A program made the position numbers and the translations under genes. A stretch of DNA of 64,000 nt from Hyparrhenia diplandra. Taxonomy: Eukaryota; Streptophyta; Magnoliopsida; Poales; Poaceae. Shown piece after piece: positions 43,690 to 54,123 of this stretch (its first letter is position 1; every line of letters begins with the position of its first letter). The stretch spans positions 124,001 to 188,000 of the forward strand of contig JADLZK010009312.1 of assembly GCA_015847255.1 (NCBI GenBank). The letters run 5' to 3'. The notes beneath the pieces were generated by a model. The model was not told the origin of the DNA, searched no databases, and saw only the letters and a list, made by a program, of their open reading frames with translations.

Positions 43690-45280
43690 CGCGCGGCTGT
43701 GACGCTGACCCAGGCACCCAGAGTCCTCGATCCTCCTCCCAGACGTACGTCACCTGTAAGTACTTTGCTGTAATGTCATCATCAGATAAATGTGCTGCTG
43801 TGATGAAATCCGACCGGTATACCCATAATAGCTTAATTGGAGGCTGCATAACAACAAAGGGATGGCCTGTAGCCACAACAAGGACTAGGAATCTCTTGGC
43901 TGACTGCAAGGAAATATTGAAATATAATCTATTGGTGCATCACCAAGAATTTGCAAGATGTAGACAGATATAGAGCAGACAGTAGAATAAGAGGGTAAAT
44001 GGGAGTGCTAGAAAACTGATAACAAGGGGTATTGTTTAACCCTTTTTAATCTTCAACTTAAAGATGCTTTTCAGAAAGAGGAATTACATTCAATTACAGA
44101 AACACAAGCCAAAAAAAACAGAATCTTCCTTTGATTGACAGGAGACCAGAAATATATGGGCCATACTCGCTGCAATCAGTTGTAAGTAGTGTTTCAGAGC
44201 TCACTCCACTAACCAATGAGCACACAGCAGTGAACATGCGGTTCACTTCAAATCATGCTATTTTGTGTTGGAGAAAGCAACAATGAAGAGTTCGTGCTAA
44301 CTATATCATGCAGTCAAAATAAAAGGGCAATCAGTGGAAAGACTGCATTCAACGTTAGTGTTTCTTGATCATATGGTTCGCAGCTCAAATGAAAATTGAA
44401 TCCAACTGGAATGAATAACTGAATAACTTAATAACACTCCAAAACAAAAACAGAAGATATTAGTTCTACTTCTATTTATTATGTTTGATTAAGGAAGTGT
44501 AAAACCACAATTGAGAATTACATAGCTAAAATTATAGAGATAAATATAATCCAAAAAACATAAGTTCAGATTTTGAATTGTGAAACAATTAGGCTCTGTT
44601 TTTAGTTAATTAACAAAATAATGTCAGCAATTAGGATCTGTTTTCAGTTCAAAGTTAACAAAATAATGTCAGCAATTCAGATCATACATGGCCAAACTCT
44701 GAAACCATTAGGCTCTGTTTTCACTTTTCTGTTCAAAGTTCAGAATGCATCCCATGAAGTGAACTTAATATTTTCTTCTTTAATTTTGCAAAATTCATAA
44801 ATTACCAGGGAATTAATATAGGTTTGATATTCCAGATTGCAAGTGAGATCTTGATACATTTTAGTCTAACCTTGCATCTATCAATTTAGTTATGTGGTCC
44901 TAAAAATAACATCTAATATGTCGTAAGCAGTAAGATGAGATTAGTCTTTTTAACAAGAACGAAGGTAACTAGCAACTACCTGAACAAGTGGGAAATGGAG
45001 AACGACTATTGGAATGCATGCAGCTCCTGTCAACAGAATATATGAACCCAGTAACAAACCATCTGAAGGAGGTCTTCCATTCCACCACTGTAAAGCTTCA
45101 AAAATTGTTTACCGACAGAGCCAGGCAGAAAACACTATGACAGATGCATGGAAGTAAGCTTGCCAGATCTTCATCTTAGAAGCTCCTTTGGACTTGTCTC
45201 TGAAAGTCACAAGCAAGAAGAATTTATCAACAAAAATTGTCAGTGTTGCCATCAAAACACTAGATTTTCAGTAAAAACTG
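43690..45280. other. Element A, tail half without recognised genes
   Basis: AT-rich. A phrase 'aaattaggctctgttttcagtt' recurs in four variants between about 44584 and 44722 ('ttaggctctgttttta', 'ttaggatctgttttcag', 'ttaggctctgttttcact'), each next to 'aacaaaataatgtcagcaatt'. This is a degenerate 60-bp tandem repeat. No ORF with known domains. Confidence 0.5.
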
Positions 45281-45287
45281 TAAAGAA

Positions 45288-45324
45288 GTAGGGTAGGGGG
45301 GGTGGGGTGGGGGGTGGGGGGGGT
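45288..45324 (+). repeat. G-rich tract with G-quadruplex potential
   Basis: gtagggtagggggggtggggtggggggtggggggg contains at least five runs of three or more G separated by 1-2 bases, satisfying the usual G-quadruplex pattern several times over. It lies in non-coding sequence of element A. Confidence 0.85.
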
Positions 45325-45590
45325 TAACAGCAAGTAGCAGAACAACTGAGACCCATATAACTGATCTTGATGTCATAAACAACATTGCTAATTTTGATGA
45401 ATGACAAGTTAAGATCCAAGCAGCTTTGGGCCCTAGCCTCTGATCAATATATATTCTTCTTACAAGAGCCAGGCCTAGAAAGGTTGTAATAAAAACCACG
45501 CCATATAATTAGGATAGACAATATCCTCTTCGAATCCATAATAATACATGGAGGCATAGTTTAACAATCGGTATCCTCTGATATTCTATT

Positions 45591-45760
45591 CTGGTAATGT
45601 CCAACACCCAAGTGTTGTTAACTAACATTAGCTAGTGTATGGCCTTGCATTATCAGTGTAATGAATTTCTTATTTTCAGAGTAGGATATGACATTCTTTG
45701 TTTAATTCAATTGTCATTTTCTTTTTGGTCGAATACTTATTTTCCCATTGCAATAAACCT
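45591..45760. repeat. Dispersed repeat shared by elements A and B, copy 1
   Basis: About 170 bp (ctggtaatgtccaacaccca … cccattgcaataaacct) that recurs at 57026-57202 in the same plus-strand orientation with about 85-90 percent identity by eye. Since elements A and B are inverted relative to each other, the shared orientation suggests a separately inserted small repeat. It has no coding potential. Confidence 0.8.
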
Positions 45761-46096
45761 TCACATTTAACAAGAAAACATTTTCCATATTTAAACAGCT
45801 ATGCTTTATTTAGTATTAAAGTTATTGTTTAAACTCATTTTATTTCAACGTACATATATGTTCCAACATTACCTATGTTCGCTCTTTAAGGTTATTCATA
45901 CAAATTTGGTGAGAAAAAAGAAAGCGTAGTGGCTGGCAGGATGGATGAGATTCGTCAGCAGGGCGGAGGAGCGAATCAGGCGGGAAGTGTAGTGGAGGAC
46001 GACGCCAGCCATCCCTCAAACCATAAATCGGCCGCACGAGCAGGCGACATGGTATAGTGGAGAAATGGACAACACAAAGGTGGAAGTTAGTGACAT

Positions 46097-46294
46097 ATGA
46101 GCGAAGGAATTGAATTTCTCAAGGACAATCCGCTGCACAACTTCCCACTGAGAGTTTCATCTGTTGGCGTCCCTCGTCCAGAGTGTTCTCATTGTGATCA
46201 ATCTGTGGAATGTGAACATGTGCGTTGCATGACTCAATCTCAAGATGTCTTTACATGTTGTAGGTGCATATGTACGAGGGCATGTGTACTTTAA
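46097..46294 (+). CDS. Small Cys-rich ORF, zinc-finger-like (hypothetical)
   Basis: A 65-aa ORF, MSEGIEFLKDNPLHNFPLRV…, with the spaced cysteines PECSHC…CEHVRC…FTCCRC. The CxxC…C…C layout resembles a GRF-type or other small zinc finger found in plant transposon-linked proteins, but no exact family match can be claimed. Upstream (45930-46050) is a GC-rich stretch unlike the AT-rich surroundings, as if this were the end of a small inserted gene fragment. May be non-coding. Confidence 0.3.
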   Translation: MSEGIEFLKDNPLHNFPLRVSSVGVPRPECSHCDQSVECEHVRCMTQSQDVFTCCRCICTRACVL

Positions 46295-46949
46295 TATACA
46301 TTATACACTAATACTATACTCCTATACTCTGCTCGCATGCATGAATGAATAAATTATCTGTTGCACAAGTTTCTGGTCTTTTTATTATATATATATAATA
46401 AAAAGAATGTCTATCGATACCTTCAAACTACATATGGTTAGTAATGAAAATTCTATAGCAAGGTTATGTTAAGGTATTTCTATTAATATATTTTAACAGA
46501 AATATGATTGCAATATTTATTCTGGGATTTGATAAATTAAACATTTCAAAAACAAGAAAAAGGGAAACAAAATGACAGTGACAACTCTAGAAACAAACGC
46601 TACGAGGAGCTATTTCCCTCCGTTCTCTGACTACCCCTTTCAAGCTAAAGGCTACGAATTTGCGAGCTCTGCAAGCTCGCCGTGCTCAAGCAGTGAAAGT
46701 AGACGCATCGCAGAGGACACTCGACAAAAGTCTGCCAGGCACCAACTGATGCGGGCGTTGTTTACTGTGTTATCCTTTGCATCACATGGCAGAGAGGGAC
46801 AGCTAGTTGCTTCTTGCTTCTTTACTACTGCCTTTCCCCTTCTGTGTTTAAGAGGAGAAAACTGCTTCTGAACTCGTTCTATTCGAGAAAAAAGGGGAGA
46901 CAACTGCTCCTGAAGGTTGCCAACATAGCATGAGCTCAGAAGCATCACA

Positions 46950-49900
46950 TAGAGCACACACTTTGCGAGAGAGCAATTAACATCCTCATTGATAAACAAC
47001 GGTGACCAAAAGGTCAACCAGGGCAGTAGCAGCATTTAAATCAGCAACTTGCTATAGTGATACATGAAGGATGACTGCAAAGACAAGCTACTGTCACTGA
47101 AATTACAAGTTCCTTCTGAATGCCAACTTGTCAAGTCCAGCTACTGCGTTTTCCTCGTTTTGGGTACTACTTGTCTAGACCGATTATCAGTGCTACAGAC
47201 AGAGCAATGATTGCTAAGACTCTGAAGATGGGTGCCTGCAATGAATGATCAAAGTGAAGATGTTAGACTGGAATCCAATTATATCAGGAAGCAAGCCAGA
47301 TTTTTTTTTCTAAGCACATGCGTGAGCATGAATTTCAAGCAAGCGCAAGTTCATCAGAACTAAACTACAGAATGCACAGAACTATATCAAGTTCAGTGAT
47401 TTAGTTTCAAACATTGTGACACAAGACAATAGGTACAACTAACTTTCTTAGCTGGGTGTAGTTATCTCCTGTCACAAACCCATTTCTTTGCCAAAACTTA
47501 GCCTAAGGTGGGGTGAAGAAATTGTTGACCAAATCTTAGAACATTATTTGGCAAAAAAAAAAAAAAAAGGTTTTGTTTCTATAGGTTCAAGGGCACATTT
47601 GTAACAATTCACTACAATGAAACTTGACCTGCGGGGTTAAGACATACTTACAAATACAATCCTATCCCAGAATCACAGCAAGGAAGTCGCCTCTCAAAGA
47701 TTGCCAACCGTGGGTATTCTTCATCGCTGAGCAGTGTATACCTACCAGCACACCCTGGCAATGGCAAAATTCATCGAGTGTGCTATGCATAGCAAAGTAA
47801 GAAAATGTTCAACAACTGAAATTTCTTTTTAAATCTGGCAATCTAAGATAATGTATAGACCAAATATCCTACATCCTGTTGTGAATGTTAATGAGAAGCA
47901 CATTATATATTTCTGATCGCATTGCTCGACAAGCTAAAATTCATCTCGTTCACTCAGATCTGTTAATTTGATCAATACAAGCTCACAATTCATGTAATTC
48001 ACACCTGGGGAGCTGTTGCGGCGAGGAATCATCAGCAGCGGAGGAGGGCTAGCGGCATCTCGGCGGCCACCGCGCACTGCGCTCGAAGCTCGTCATCACT
48101 GTCATGACCATCATGACCAGGTGCAGAAGGCGACACATGATCTTGTCGAATCTGATGCTCGAACCTAAAAAGGCCAAAAGAAGGTCAAACTTTAGCATGT
48201 AATTCTTTCTATGGTGACTAGACATAAAGTGGCAGCACGTTGTTGCAATCAAAAGGCAAAGGAGCTACTTAGACAAGAAATGAATTAGTCACTACTAAAA
48301 AGCATGGTCCACAGAGCTACTGCTCCCAAGATTCTAATTTGAACAATGAACAGACAGCCTAGAAGTGGCAATGTCATCAATGACGACAGATTATGGCCCT
48401 TGCCCTGCCTTCAACTTCTTGCTGCTGCACTACCATTACATGCTAAATCCCATGCAGCATATTTCAAGAGGGAAGAAACTGAAGACAATTAAATAAATCT
48501 ATAGCTAAATGTAAGAACCTCACCATTGCTTTGTGGCCCTTTAGTTATTCCAAAAAGATTGAATTGAAAATCTGCTTATCACAGACTATGGCAGAGTACT
48601 GGTAGTCTGAATTCCTGCAAACTTCAATAAATTGACAAATACAAAATCTGAGGACAATAGGATCAAAGTGACGATTAAGTATATAATAATTTAGATAACA
48701 ACCACCACCTAAAATTTTTACTATGTCCTAATTTAAATTAATTTCACTTTAGCAGTTGAAAAGAGGAAGGTTTTACATCAAATGTACACCCAAATAAATT
48801 GCCTGCATGATTTAGGAAGCTGCAAACCTCTAGGAGTTGAATTTTAGCAGAAAACTTACAAGGTACCAACCCGTAAATCTATAGTCTATAATCCCATCAA
48901 CATATGTTCATTACACAGTCTGTGATTCCCGTTGCTTTTAATATCTTAAGATATCAAGCATGGAAAAAAAAAGAAGGAATCAGATCAACATCACAATTAT
49001 TGGCTTTCATTATCCAAAAAAAAAAAAAACACTACTGTTGGCAACCTCATAAGTAGCGTCTTAAGATATGCAGCCTCCAATTTTCTACAAAAATTGACTT
49101 TTCTAATCATGATATGAAACAAAAGGAACATTATGAGGCCAAACAAAGGACTAATTCGCCACACATTCATCCATTTTAATTTAAAATGGACTCTGGATCC
49201 ATTCATATTAGTATATTACGGACAAGAGCATTAGTTTAAGCCATCTTGATTGGAACATTCAGCCATGTCAGATAGCAATTTCAGCATTACAAGACGTACT
49301 AATGGTAGATAGCAAGAAAAATTCTTCATAACTTTGTGTGTCATGAGCCATCAACTAAAGGGGCCCAACATGTGTGAACTCATCGGCTCAAAGGGCAAAT
49401 GCCATGAGGTTGATTACAACTACAGTTGAAATAAGTCCTTTTTGTGGTCATGTGTATATAAGATTAAATTCAGTGGATCAAATAGGATATGCAATATACG
49501 ATAGGTCAATTAACATTAAAAAAAATTAATAATTATTTTGGTAGTCATTCCTAGCAGAGAAATACAAACTCAGCACTGTAGAAAGCAAGATACACTTGAA
49601 ACATGTAATCAAAATAATTCCAAGTTACATTGCTTTCAAGATAAATGATCATCAACAGGCACAACTTCAATGTCATCTCTACGATTTGTACAATTAACAA
49701 GATATGCACAGTCATCCTATTGAGTCATTGACATGCACACAAAGATTAAACCTGAGCAGCATTGTAAGCATTCATGGTCCTCACTGCAGCATCCTTCCTC
49801 TCTGAACCTGACTTCAACTCAGCAAGGTACCTGCCAAATCATCATGAGGAGAAATCAGACACCAAGATATACGTGCATTAGTAGACAAAATATCCATGGA

Positions 49901-51290
49901 TCACAAATTCATATCCTGCAAGCTTCTAGTATAAAAAACAGACAGCACATCATCATGTTTGTATCATCACCAGCCAGAGACTATTTGTTAGCAATGAATA
50001 TCGATGTTTGTATTTTGAAAATGTATTTATAATCCTACCAGCAACTTACCATGTCATGAATAGTCTTTGTGCGTGATGGAAAAAAACAGAGACAGAAAAA
50101 TCAATTATACTTCTGTGATGCATGCATTCTAGTTGCCATCAGGATGTAGGGACGGAGTTGCCATCGGGATGTAGGGACGGCTTCTGTAACAAGCAATTGC
50201 CTTGTCGAACTCAAACCTGCACAAATTGCACCAATTTTAGGCCATGGCATGTCAAACAGATGATTATATAAGATGGAATCACATACTGAAAGTGGATATG
50301 CTAGCATTTGGAGAAATCCAAATAACAATTTAAATGGATTAATGACAACTTATAGATTTGTTTTCTCACCACGCAATTTAATATTAGAAGCACTCTGCCA
50401 ATGTAAAAAAAATGCTCTCTTGGAACATTCTGCCATGCCAGATAGCAATTTCAGTATTACAAGACATACTAGTGGTAGATACCAAGAAAAATTCTTCATA
50501 ACGTCCAATGGGCTGGCACAAGCCATCAACTAAAGGGGCCCAAAATGTGTGAAATCATCGGCTCAAAAGGAAATAGAAATAGGCATACCATAATGTGGGG
50601 CGACCTCACCTTGCAGGCCTTGCACAAGCCACAGAGCTGCTGCACGAGGTACCATGATAGCAGTCACCGGCTTGCATCTCCTTTCCGCCGTCCATCTCGC
50701 GAGTCCACTCTTCAGATGCTGACACCTGCATCAACACCACTGTCTAAAATGAGACATTTAAACTTTTGATTTCTAAGAATAAATGCAAGGAATCGGATGA
50801 GGGAGGAGGGGACGAGAGGAGTGTGGATGAACCTGGGCCGACACGGGAGGAAGGCAGAAGGGCGCGCCAGGCGGAGGTGGAGGGCAGTGGTCGGCTAGGG
50901 GAGACGCGTCGAGGCAGGGCAGCGAGGAGCTGACGCCACCCAGGCTGCCTTGACTGGGGGCGGGGTCGCCGGGGATTGGGACGAGCTCGCCACGGACGGG
51001 TACGAGGTAATCGGGGATGGGGACAAGCTCGCCACGGACGGGGACGAGGTCGTCGGGGATGGGAACGAGATCGCTGGGGATGGGGGCGAGCTCGCCACGA
51101 ACGGGAACGAGGTCGACGGGGACGGGGATGACCTTGCCAGGGCGACGACGCCGGACGGGTGAGGGGCGCCGTCGAGTAGTGAGGCGCGGCGCCGGAGGAG
51201 TGAGGGGTGGCGCCGGCGGGCGGTGGCTGCGGGGTGGCAGCGCCAGGACTGCGGACGGAGCGAGCGATGGGATTTGGAAATTGAAAACCG
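46950..51290 (-). CDS. Candidate chimeric multi-exon gene captured in element A
   Basis: On the minus strand, successive segments with GT/AG splice borders can be chained. The exons are: GC-rich exon ending 50833; 50725-50610 (VSASEEWTREMDGGKEMQAG…); 50216-50050 (FEFDKAIACYRSRPYIP…); 49830-49752 (14-3-3-like); 48164-48005 (FEHQIRQDHVSPSAPGHDGH…); 47754-about 47648 (L18a-like); 47235-47167 (APIFRVLAIIALSVALIIGL, then DK and a stop). The last is a hydrophobic, membrane-anchor-like tail. Exons of different host genes in one orientation within a TIR element are the hallmark of a Pack-type transposon. Whether the chain is transcribed, and whether one frame runs through it, was not established; some exons contain stops. 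Confidence 0.4.
47167..47235 (-). CDS. Candidate last exon with transmembrane tail
   Basis: Preceded by the acceptor …cattcattgcag. It reads 22 codons and a TAG stop, APIFRVLAIIALSVALIIGL-DK, a single hydrophobic segment ending in a charged pair. This could be a C-terminal membrane anchor, and is reminiscent of the hydrophobic C-terminus of L18a-like proteins, but is too short to assign. Confidence 0.35.
   Translation of the reverse strand, partial: APIFRVLAIIALSVALIIGLDK
47648..47754 (-). pseudogene. Ribosomal protein L18a-like gene fragment (captured exon)
   Basis: After the acceptor …ttgccag (47760-47755) the exon reads GCAGRYTLLSDEEYPRLAIF then ERRLPCCDSGIG and stops two codons later. 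Plant '60S ribosomal protein L18a-like' membrane proteins have the phrase GRYTL-DEDYPRLG-F…LPC-GCGIGWF, from memory, so this matches their central part up to the point where the hydrophobic region should start. Only this exon was found. The host function of these proteins is poorly known. Confidence 0.55.
48005..48164 (-). CDS. Candidate exon of unknown origin
   Basis: Bounded by ttttttag| (48165 side) and cccag|gtgtga (48005). The 160 nt read FEHQIRQDHVSPSAPGHDGH, then DSDDELRAQCAVAAEMPLAL and a stop in that frame. The acidic/His-rich sequence is followed by a GC-rich end. I do not recognise it. Confidence 0.3.
49247..49405. repeat. Direct repeat within element A, copy 1
   Basis: ggaacattcagccatgtcag … agccatcaactaaaggggcc … catcggctcaaagggcaaat matches 50415-50572 in the same orientation with about 90 percent identity by eye. 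The 1.17-kb spacing encloses the 14-3-3-like exon. Confidence 0.85.
49752..49830 (-). pseudogene. 14-3-3 protein exon fragment (captured)
   Basis: 79 nt between acceptor ggcag| and donor cag|gttt read (R)YLAELKSGSERKDAAVRTMN-AYNAAQ. 14-3-3 proteins have RYLAEFK-G-ERK-AA----AY--A- at the end of helix 5 and in helix 6, and the plant genes have an exon with these borders and the same split-Arg phase. The rest of the 14-3-3 gene was not found nearby, so this is a single captured exon. 14-3-3 proteins bind phosphoserine/threonine motifs; the fragment alone could not. Confidence 0.6.
50415..50572. repeat. Direct repeat within element A, copy 2
   Basis: ggaacattctgccatgccag … agccatcaactaaaggggcc … catcggctcaaaaggaaata, partner of 49247-49405. 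It shows that part of element A was duplicated in tandem. Confidence 0.85.
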
Positions 51291-51428
51291 CAAAGATCGT
51301 GGGTGGTGGTGCGAGGTTAGGAGCTGTGCCGCTCCAGCTCGTGGGAGGGTGGGCCGAGCACGGAACGGTGGGGAGGGCGGGCGGCCTCGAGCCGATGGGC
51401 CGGCTCCTCCTTTCCTCTGTGCGCGTTC
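50834..51428 (-). other. GC-rich leader/first exon region of element A
   Basis: Strongly GC-rich with Pro/Ser/Arg-rich ORFs on both strands. From 50950 to 51130 a roughly 30-bp degenerate repeat (ggggatgggnacgagctcgccacggacggg) codes for a repeating Val-Pro-Ile-Pro-Asp pattern on the minus strand. A splice donor (ggcccag|gttcatcc, 50833) ends it. Most likely a promoter-proximal leader. It resembles the start of element B at 'ccacgatct-tgc-ggttt-atttcc'. Confidence 0.4.
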
Positions 51429-51539
51429 GGCTCATTGGGGACCGAATCCCATTTGGACCCCGGGTTATATATATCAATATATATATAGGTATGATATATA
51501 TCCTGGCGGCCCGATTAATAATGAGTCCCGAGCCCAAAT

Positions 51540-52490
51540 CACCGGGCTGGCGCAACCCACAGCGTTCCCCAGCGCCCGGTCAAAACCCGCACCCCGGCTG
51601 GCTCCCACCACATTGTCGGTGGCCAGGCCCGCGGGTGTTCCGCGTCGGTTCTCGAGCCACGGGCCTGCTTGGCGTCGCCGGCCTCCCACCCCTGGCGGTT
51701 CCACGAGCTCAATTTGGTATGCCGCCAGCTCCCCACGATCTCTGCCGGTTTCTATTTCCCCGCCCCGCCCGTACCACATTTCTAACGTATTATTAGCTCC
51801 GCCCGCGCCGCCAAGATCCCGTCGGCTCGGTCCTTCACCCACCGGCGCTGCACGCCCATCCGTTCCCTCTCCTACCCGGCCGCTCTGCTCTCGCCGGCGG
51901 CGGCCCATCCATCGGTGGCGGCCTCCCCATCCACGGCGGCGGCGGCGGCGGCGCCCTCGTCGCGATGCGCCTGGCCGAGGAGTCCCACGGGGTCCCGGCC
52001 CTAAGCGGCGTTCGGCCCCAAGCGGCGTGGTGGCACGCCCCCTATCGCCCGGCGGCGCCCTCCCTCCATCCGGTGGCGGGCCTCCCAACCCACGGACAAC
52101 GAGCTGCCCTCCATCCTTTGCCGCCACGCCCGAGGTCGCGGGCTCTGGGCCCCCAAGCGGCGTGGTGGCGCTGGGGCGGGGTGTGGCGTTGGCATAGCGG
52201 CGGCATAGGGCCGAGTAGAAGGCTGCACGAGGGGGCGAGGTGGCATGAGAAGTCGGCCCCAAGCAGTCCATGGCGCATCGTCGGTGCGGGGCGGAGAAAG
52301 GAGTGGCGACTCGCTGGCGACGCCGCCACCCCCCGCCACCACCGCTCCGGCTTGTGCTCCTACAACAATGGTGGTAGATCCAAAAGGCCCTCCTCGGATT
52401 CCCTTCCCCAGTTCCTCATTTGCAGCATCTTCTCATTCCCCTTCATCTTCCCTCTCCCCTTCCCATTCTTTTGATTCAATTTGATAATTC
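51540..52490 (+). other. GC-rich leader region of element B
   Basis: Long ORFs on both strands (for example 51223-52197 and 51965-52474 plus, 52271-51474 minus) are all Pro/Arg/Ala/Gly-rich and non-homologous, as expected from composition. A 'ggcggcggcggcggcgg' run sits at about 51935-51951. Interpreted as promoter or untranslated leader of a transcript entering the AT-rich body at about 52480. No protein claimed. Confidence 0.35.
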
Positions 52491-53230
52491 GATTGCGGGA
52501 TGCATTCCTTTGGGCTTCTCTTGGTCCGATGCGATTGTTCAATTGTCAGCTCAGTCATTGAGGAATCACCACGTTCAGGAGCTCCTCTTCACCGGCAGCA
52601 AGGTGGAGTTTAGGTCTTTTTTTTTGCTTGTTTACTGATGATGTAAGTTTAACTATTTTTCAGAAAACACATTTGTTCATGAATATGTGGTTCTAGATTT
52701 CTATAGAATTCGGATGGAAAATAGTCTCGAGCTTCTTTTTGTGTCACTAGGCTGATTCACACTCAATTGTTTGTAGAAAACCAACTCGGTGCTTTTGAAG
52801 CACATATCTGATGTTTTCGTAATCACACATGCCATTTATCCTAATAGGATAATATGCTTACAAATAATTGTGGGTTTTATGGTTCACAAACTTCACTTTG
52901 AACTACCATTTTGCATAGTTTTTTGTGATCACACATGACATCTAGTTACATGCCAAATTTCTGTGACCACAGAAAGATGAATTGGCTGTTGCAAAATCAT
53001 CTTATTCTGATTCAAAGTCTGCAATCATTGTGTCTATGTATTAATGAACTGATTGCTATCAGCTGTATTTGAATTTTTGATTCAATTTTTGGACCATGAT
53101 TGAATCACACTGCTATGGCCAAAGTAATCCAACTCGCTACTAGTTTCTATGATGAATGTACTCCTGACATCCCCAATTAATGGCCTTTGTTTAGTGCAGA
53201 TTGAAACCAAACTTGTAAATTCTTATTAGA

Positions 53231-53416
53231 TGTGACAAGCTTAGGGATAACAAAGAGAGCTACATGGACTCACCAGGAGTGTTGTTTCTTATTGAACTTC
53301 TGAAGGAACATGATGTGCCGGGATATCGAACACATAATGCTTGGATTAAGGACGCATGGACAAATATTGTTTGTCATCTGAATAAAAAATTCAATATAAC
53401 ATTCTTACTCGGCTAA
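53231..53416 (+). pseudogene. Myb/SANT-like DNA-binding domain fragment
   Basis: An open frame reads CDKLRDNKESYMDSPGVLFL then IELLKEHDVPGYRTHNAWIK and DAWTNIVCHLNKKFNITFLL-G and a TAA. It matches the first two helices of the plant Myb/SANT-like (Myb_DNA-bind_3, PF12776) domain, where W/F-L-LL-EH----YR--N-W---AW--IV--- is usual. The first Trp is replaced (YMDSPG) and the third helix is missing. Such proteins accompany Harbinger-type transposons and also occur as host genes. Possible acceptors precede it (…cttattag, 53230; …tagtgcag, 53200). A relic within element B. Confidence 0.6.
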
Positions 53417-53853
53417 TTATTACTAGAGGGATGCTGATATACTTGTTACTAAACATATTTACTATTCAGACTGATGCACAAATTTATCTCGAACCATATT
53501 TTTCTGGAAGCAATTCAGTGTTGGGGAAACTTGTATACTATCCTAAATTAGTGTTTCAGAAAATAACGAAGGGATATCTGTTTCACAATCTAGTAATCTG
53601 CAATGCAAGTATAGTAAGTAATCCTATCAGCACTTGCTGATGCGACAACAAATGGTCAAAGATTAATCGTGCTGCTCTAGGTAACTTGCAGAACAATCAT
53701 TATAACGTTTTTTCGTAAAGCTTCTCATTCTTATTCTAGTAGTATATTAGATTGATATCTAGCCTTTATAGTTTGTAATTTTGCATTTTCCTCCATGCAT
53801 CTAATGCGAAAATGGAATTCTTGCTTTGTCGGGCTTGTAAAAATTGTGAGTAC

Positions 53854-54120
53854 GGCGGTGTTTAGATCCCAAAATTTGGTGCAAAATTTTTGGCGTATGT
53901 CACATCGAACACTGTAGCACGCGTTTCGTTTGTTTGTGGTAAATATTATCCTACCATGGTGTAACTAGACTCAAAAGAATCGAGTCTTGCAATGTACATC
54001 TAAACTGTATAAATATTTTTATTTTTTTACCTACATTTAGTACTCGATACATGTGCCGCATTTTGATGTGATGAGGAATCTTCTTTTTGCATAGTGGAAT
54101 TTGGGGATCTAAACACCGCC
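53854..54120. mobile_element. Tourist-like MITE, 267 bp
   Basis: Terminal inverted repeats ggcggtgtttagatccc and (rc) ggcggtgtttagatccc flank an AT-rich interior. A 3-bp direct repeat TAC lies on both sides (53851-53853, 54121-54123). The internal phrase 'gtttgtttgtggtaaatatt' and this end type are those of Tourist/PIF-Harbinger-like MITEs in grasses; those usually duplicate TWA, so TAC is slightly unusual. Complete and apparently young, inserted in element B. Confidence 0.85.
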
Positions 54121-54123
54121 TAC

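Larger units (their letters stand above)
43244..51464 (-). mobile_element. TIR DNA transposon A, gene-capturing (Pack-type)
   Basis: Terminal inverted repeats: 43256-43298 (tatttggaccccgggtacca...) and 51429-51464 (…gaatcccatttggaccccggg). Aligned, they share ggaccccggg, ccaaat..(g)attcggt(a/c)ccc and a(g/t)gagcc. Both ends adjoin TA-rich microsatellite. Gene content reads on the minus strand, with a GC-rich leader at the 51.3-kb end. The 43244 end (gcggcagcactatttgg) also resembles the far end of element B (58885-58934), so the two are one family. No transposase was recognised. The superfamily is unassigned; size, TIRs and captured host exons favour a Mutator-like (Pack-MULE) element, but a target duplication cannot be read in TA repeats. 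Confidence 0.55.

Noticed and set aside
50773..52474. ORFs of 259-324 aa in the GC-rich zone between elements A and B
   Set aside because: They run across both transposon ends and the TA repeat between them, on both strands, with low-complexity translation; not genes.
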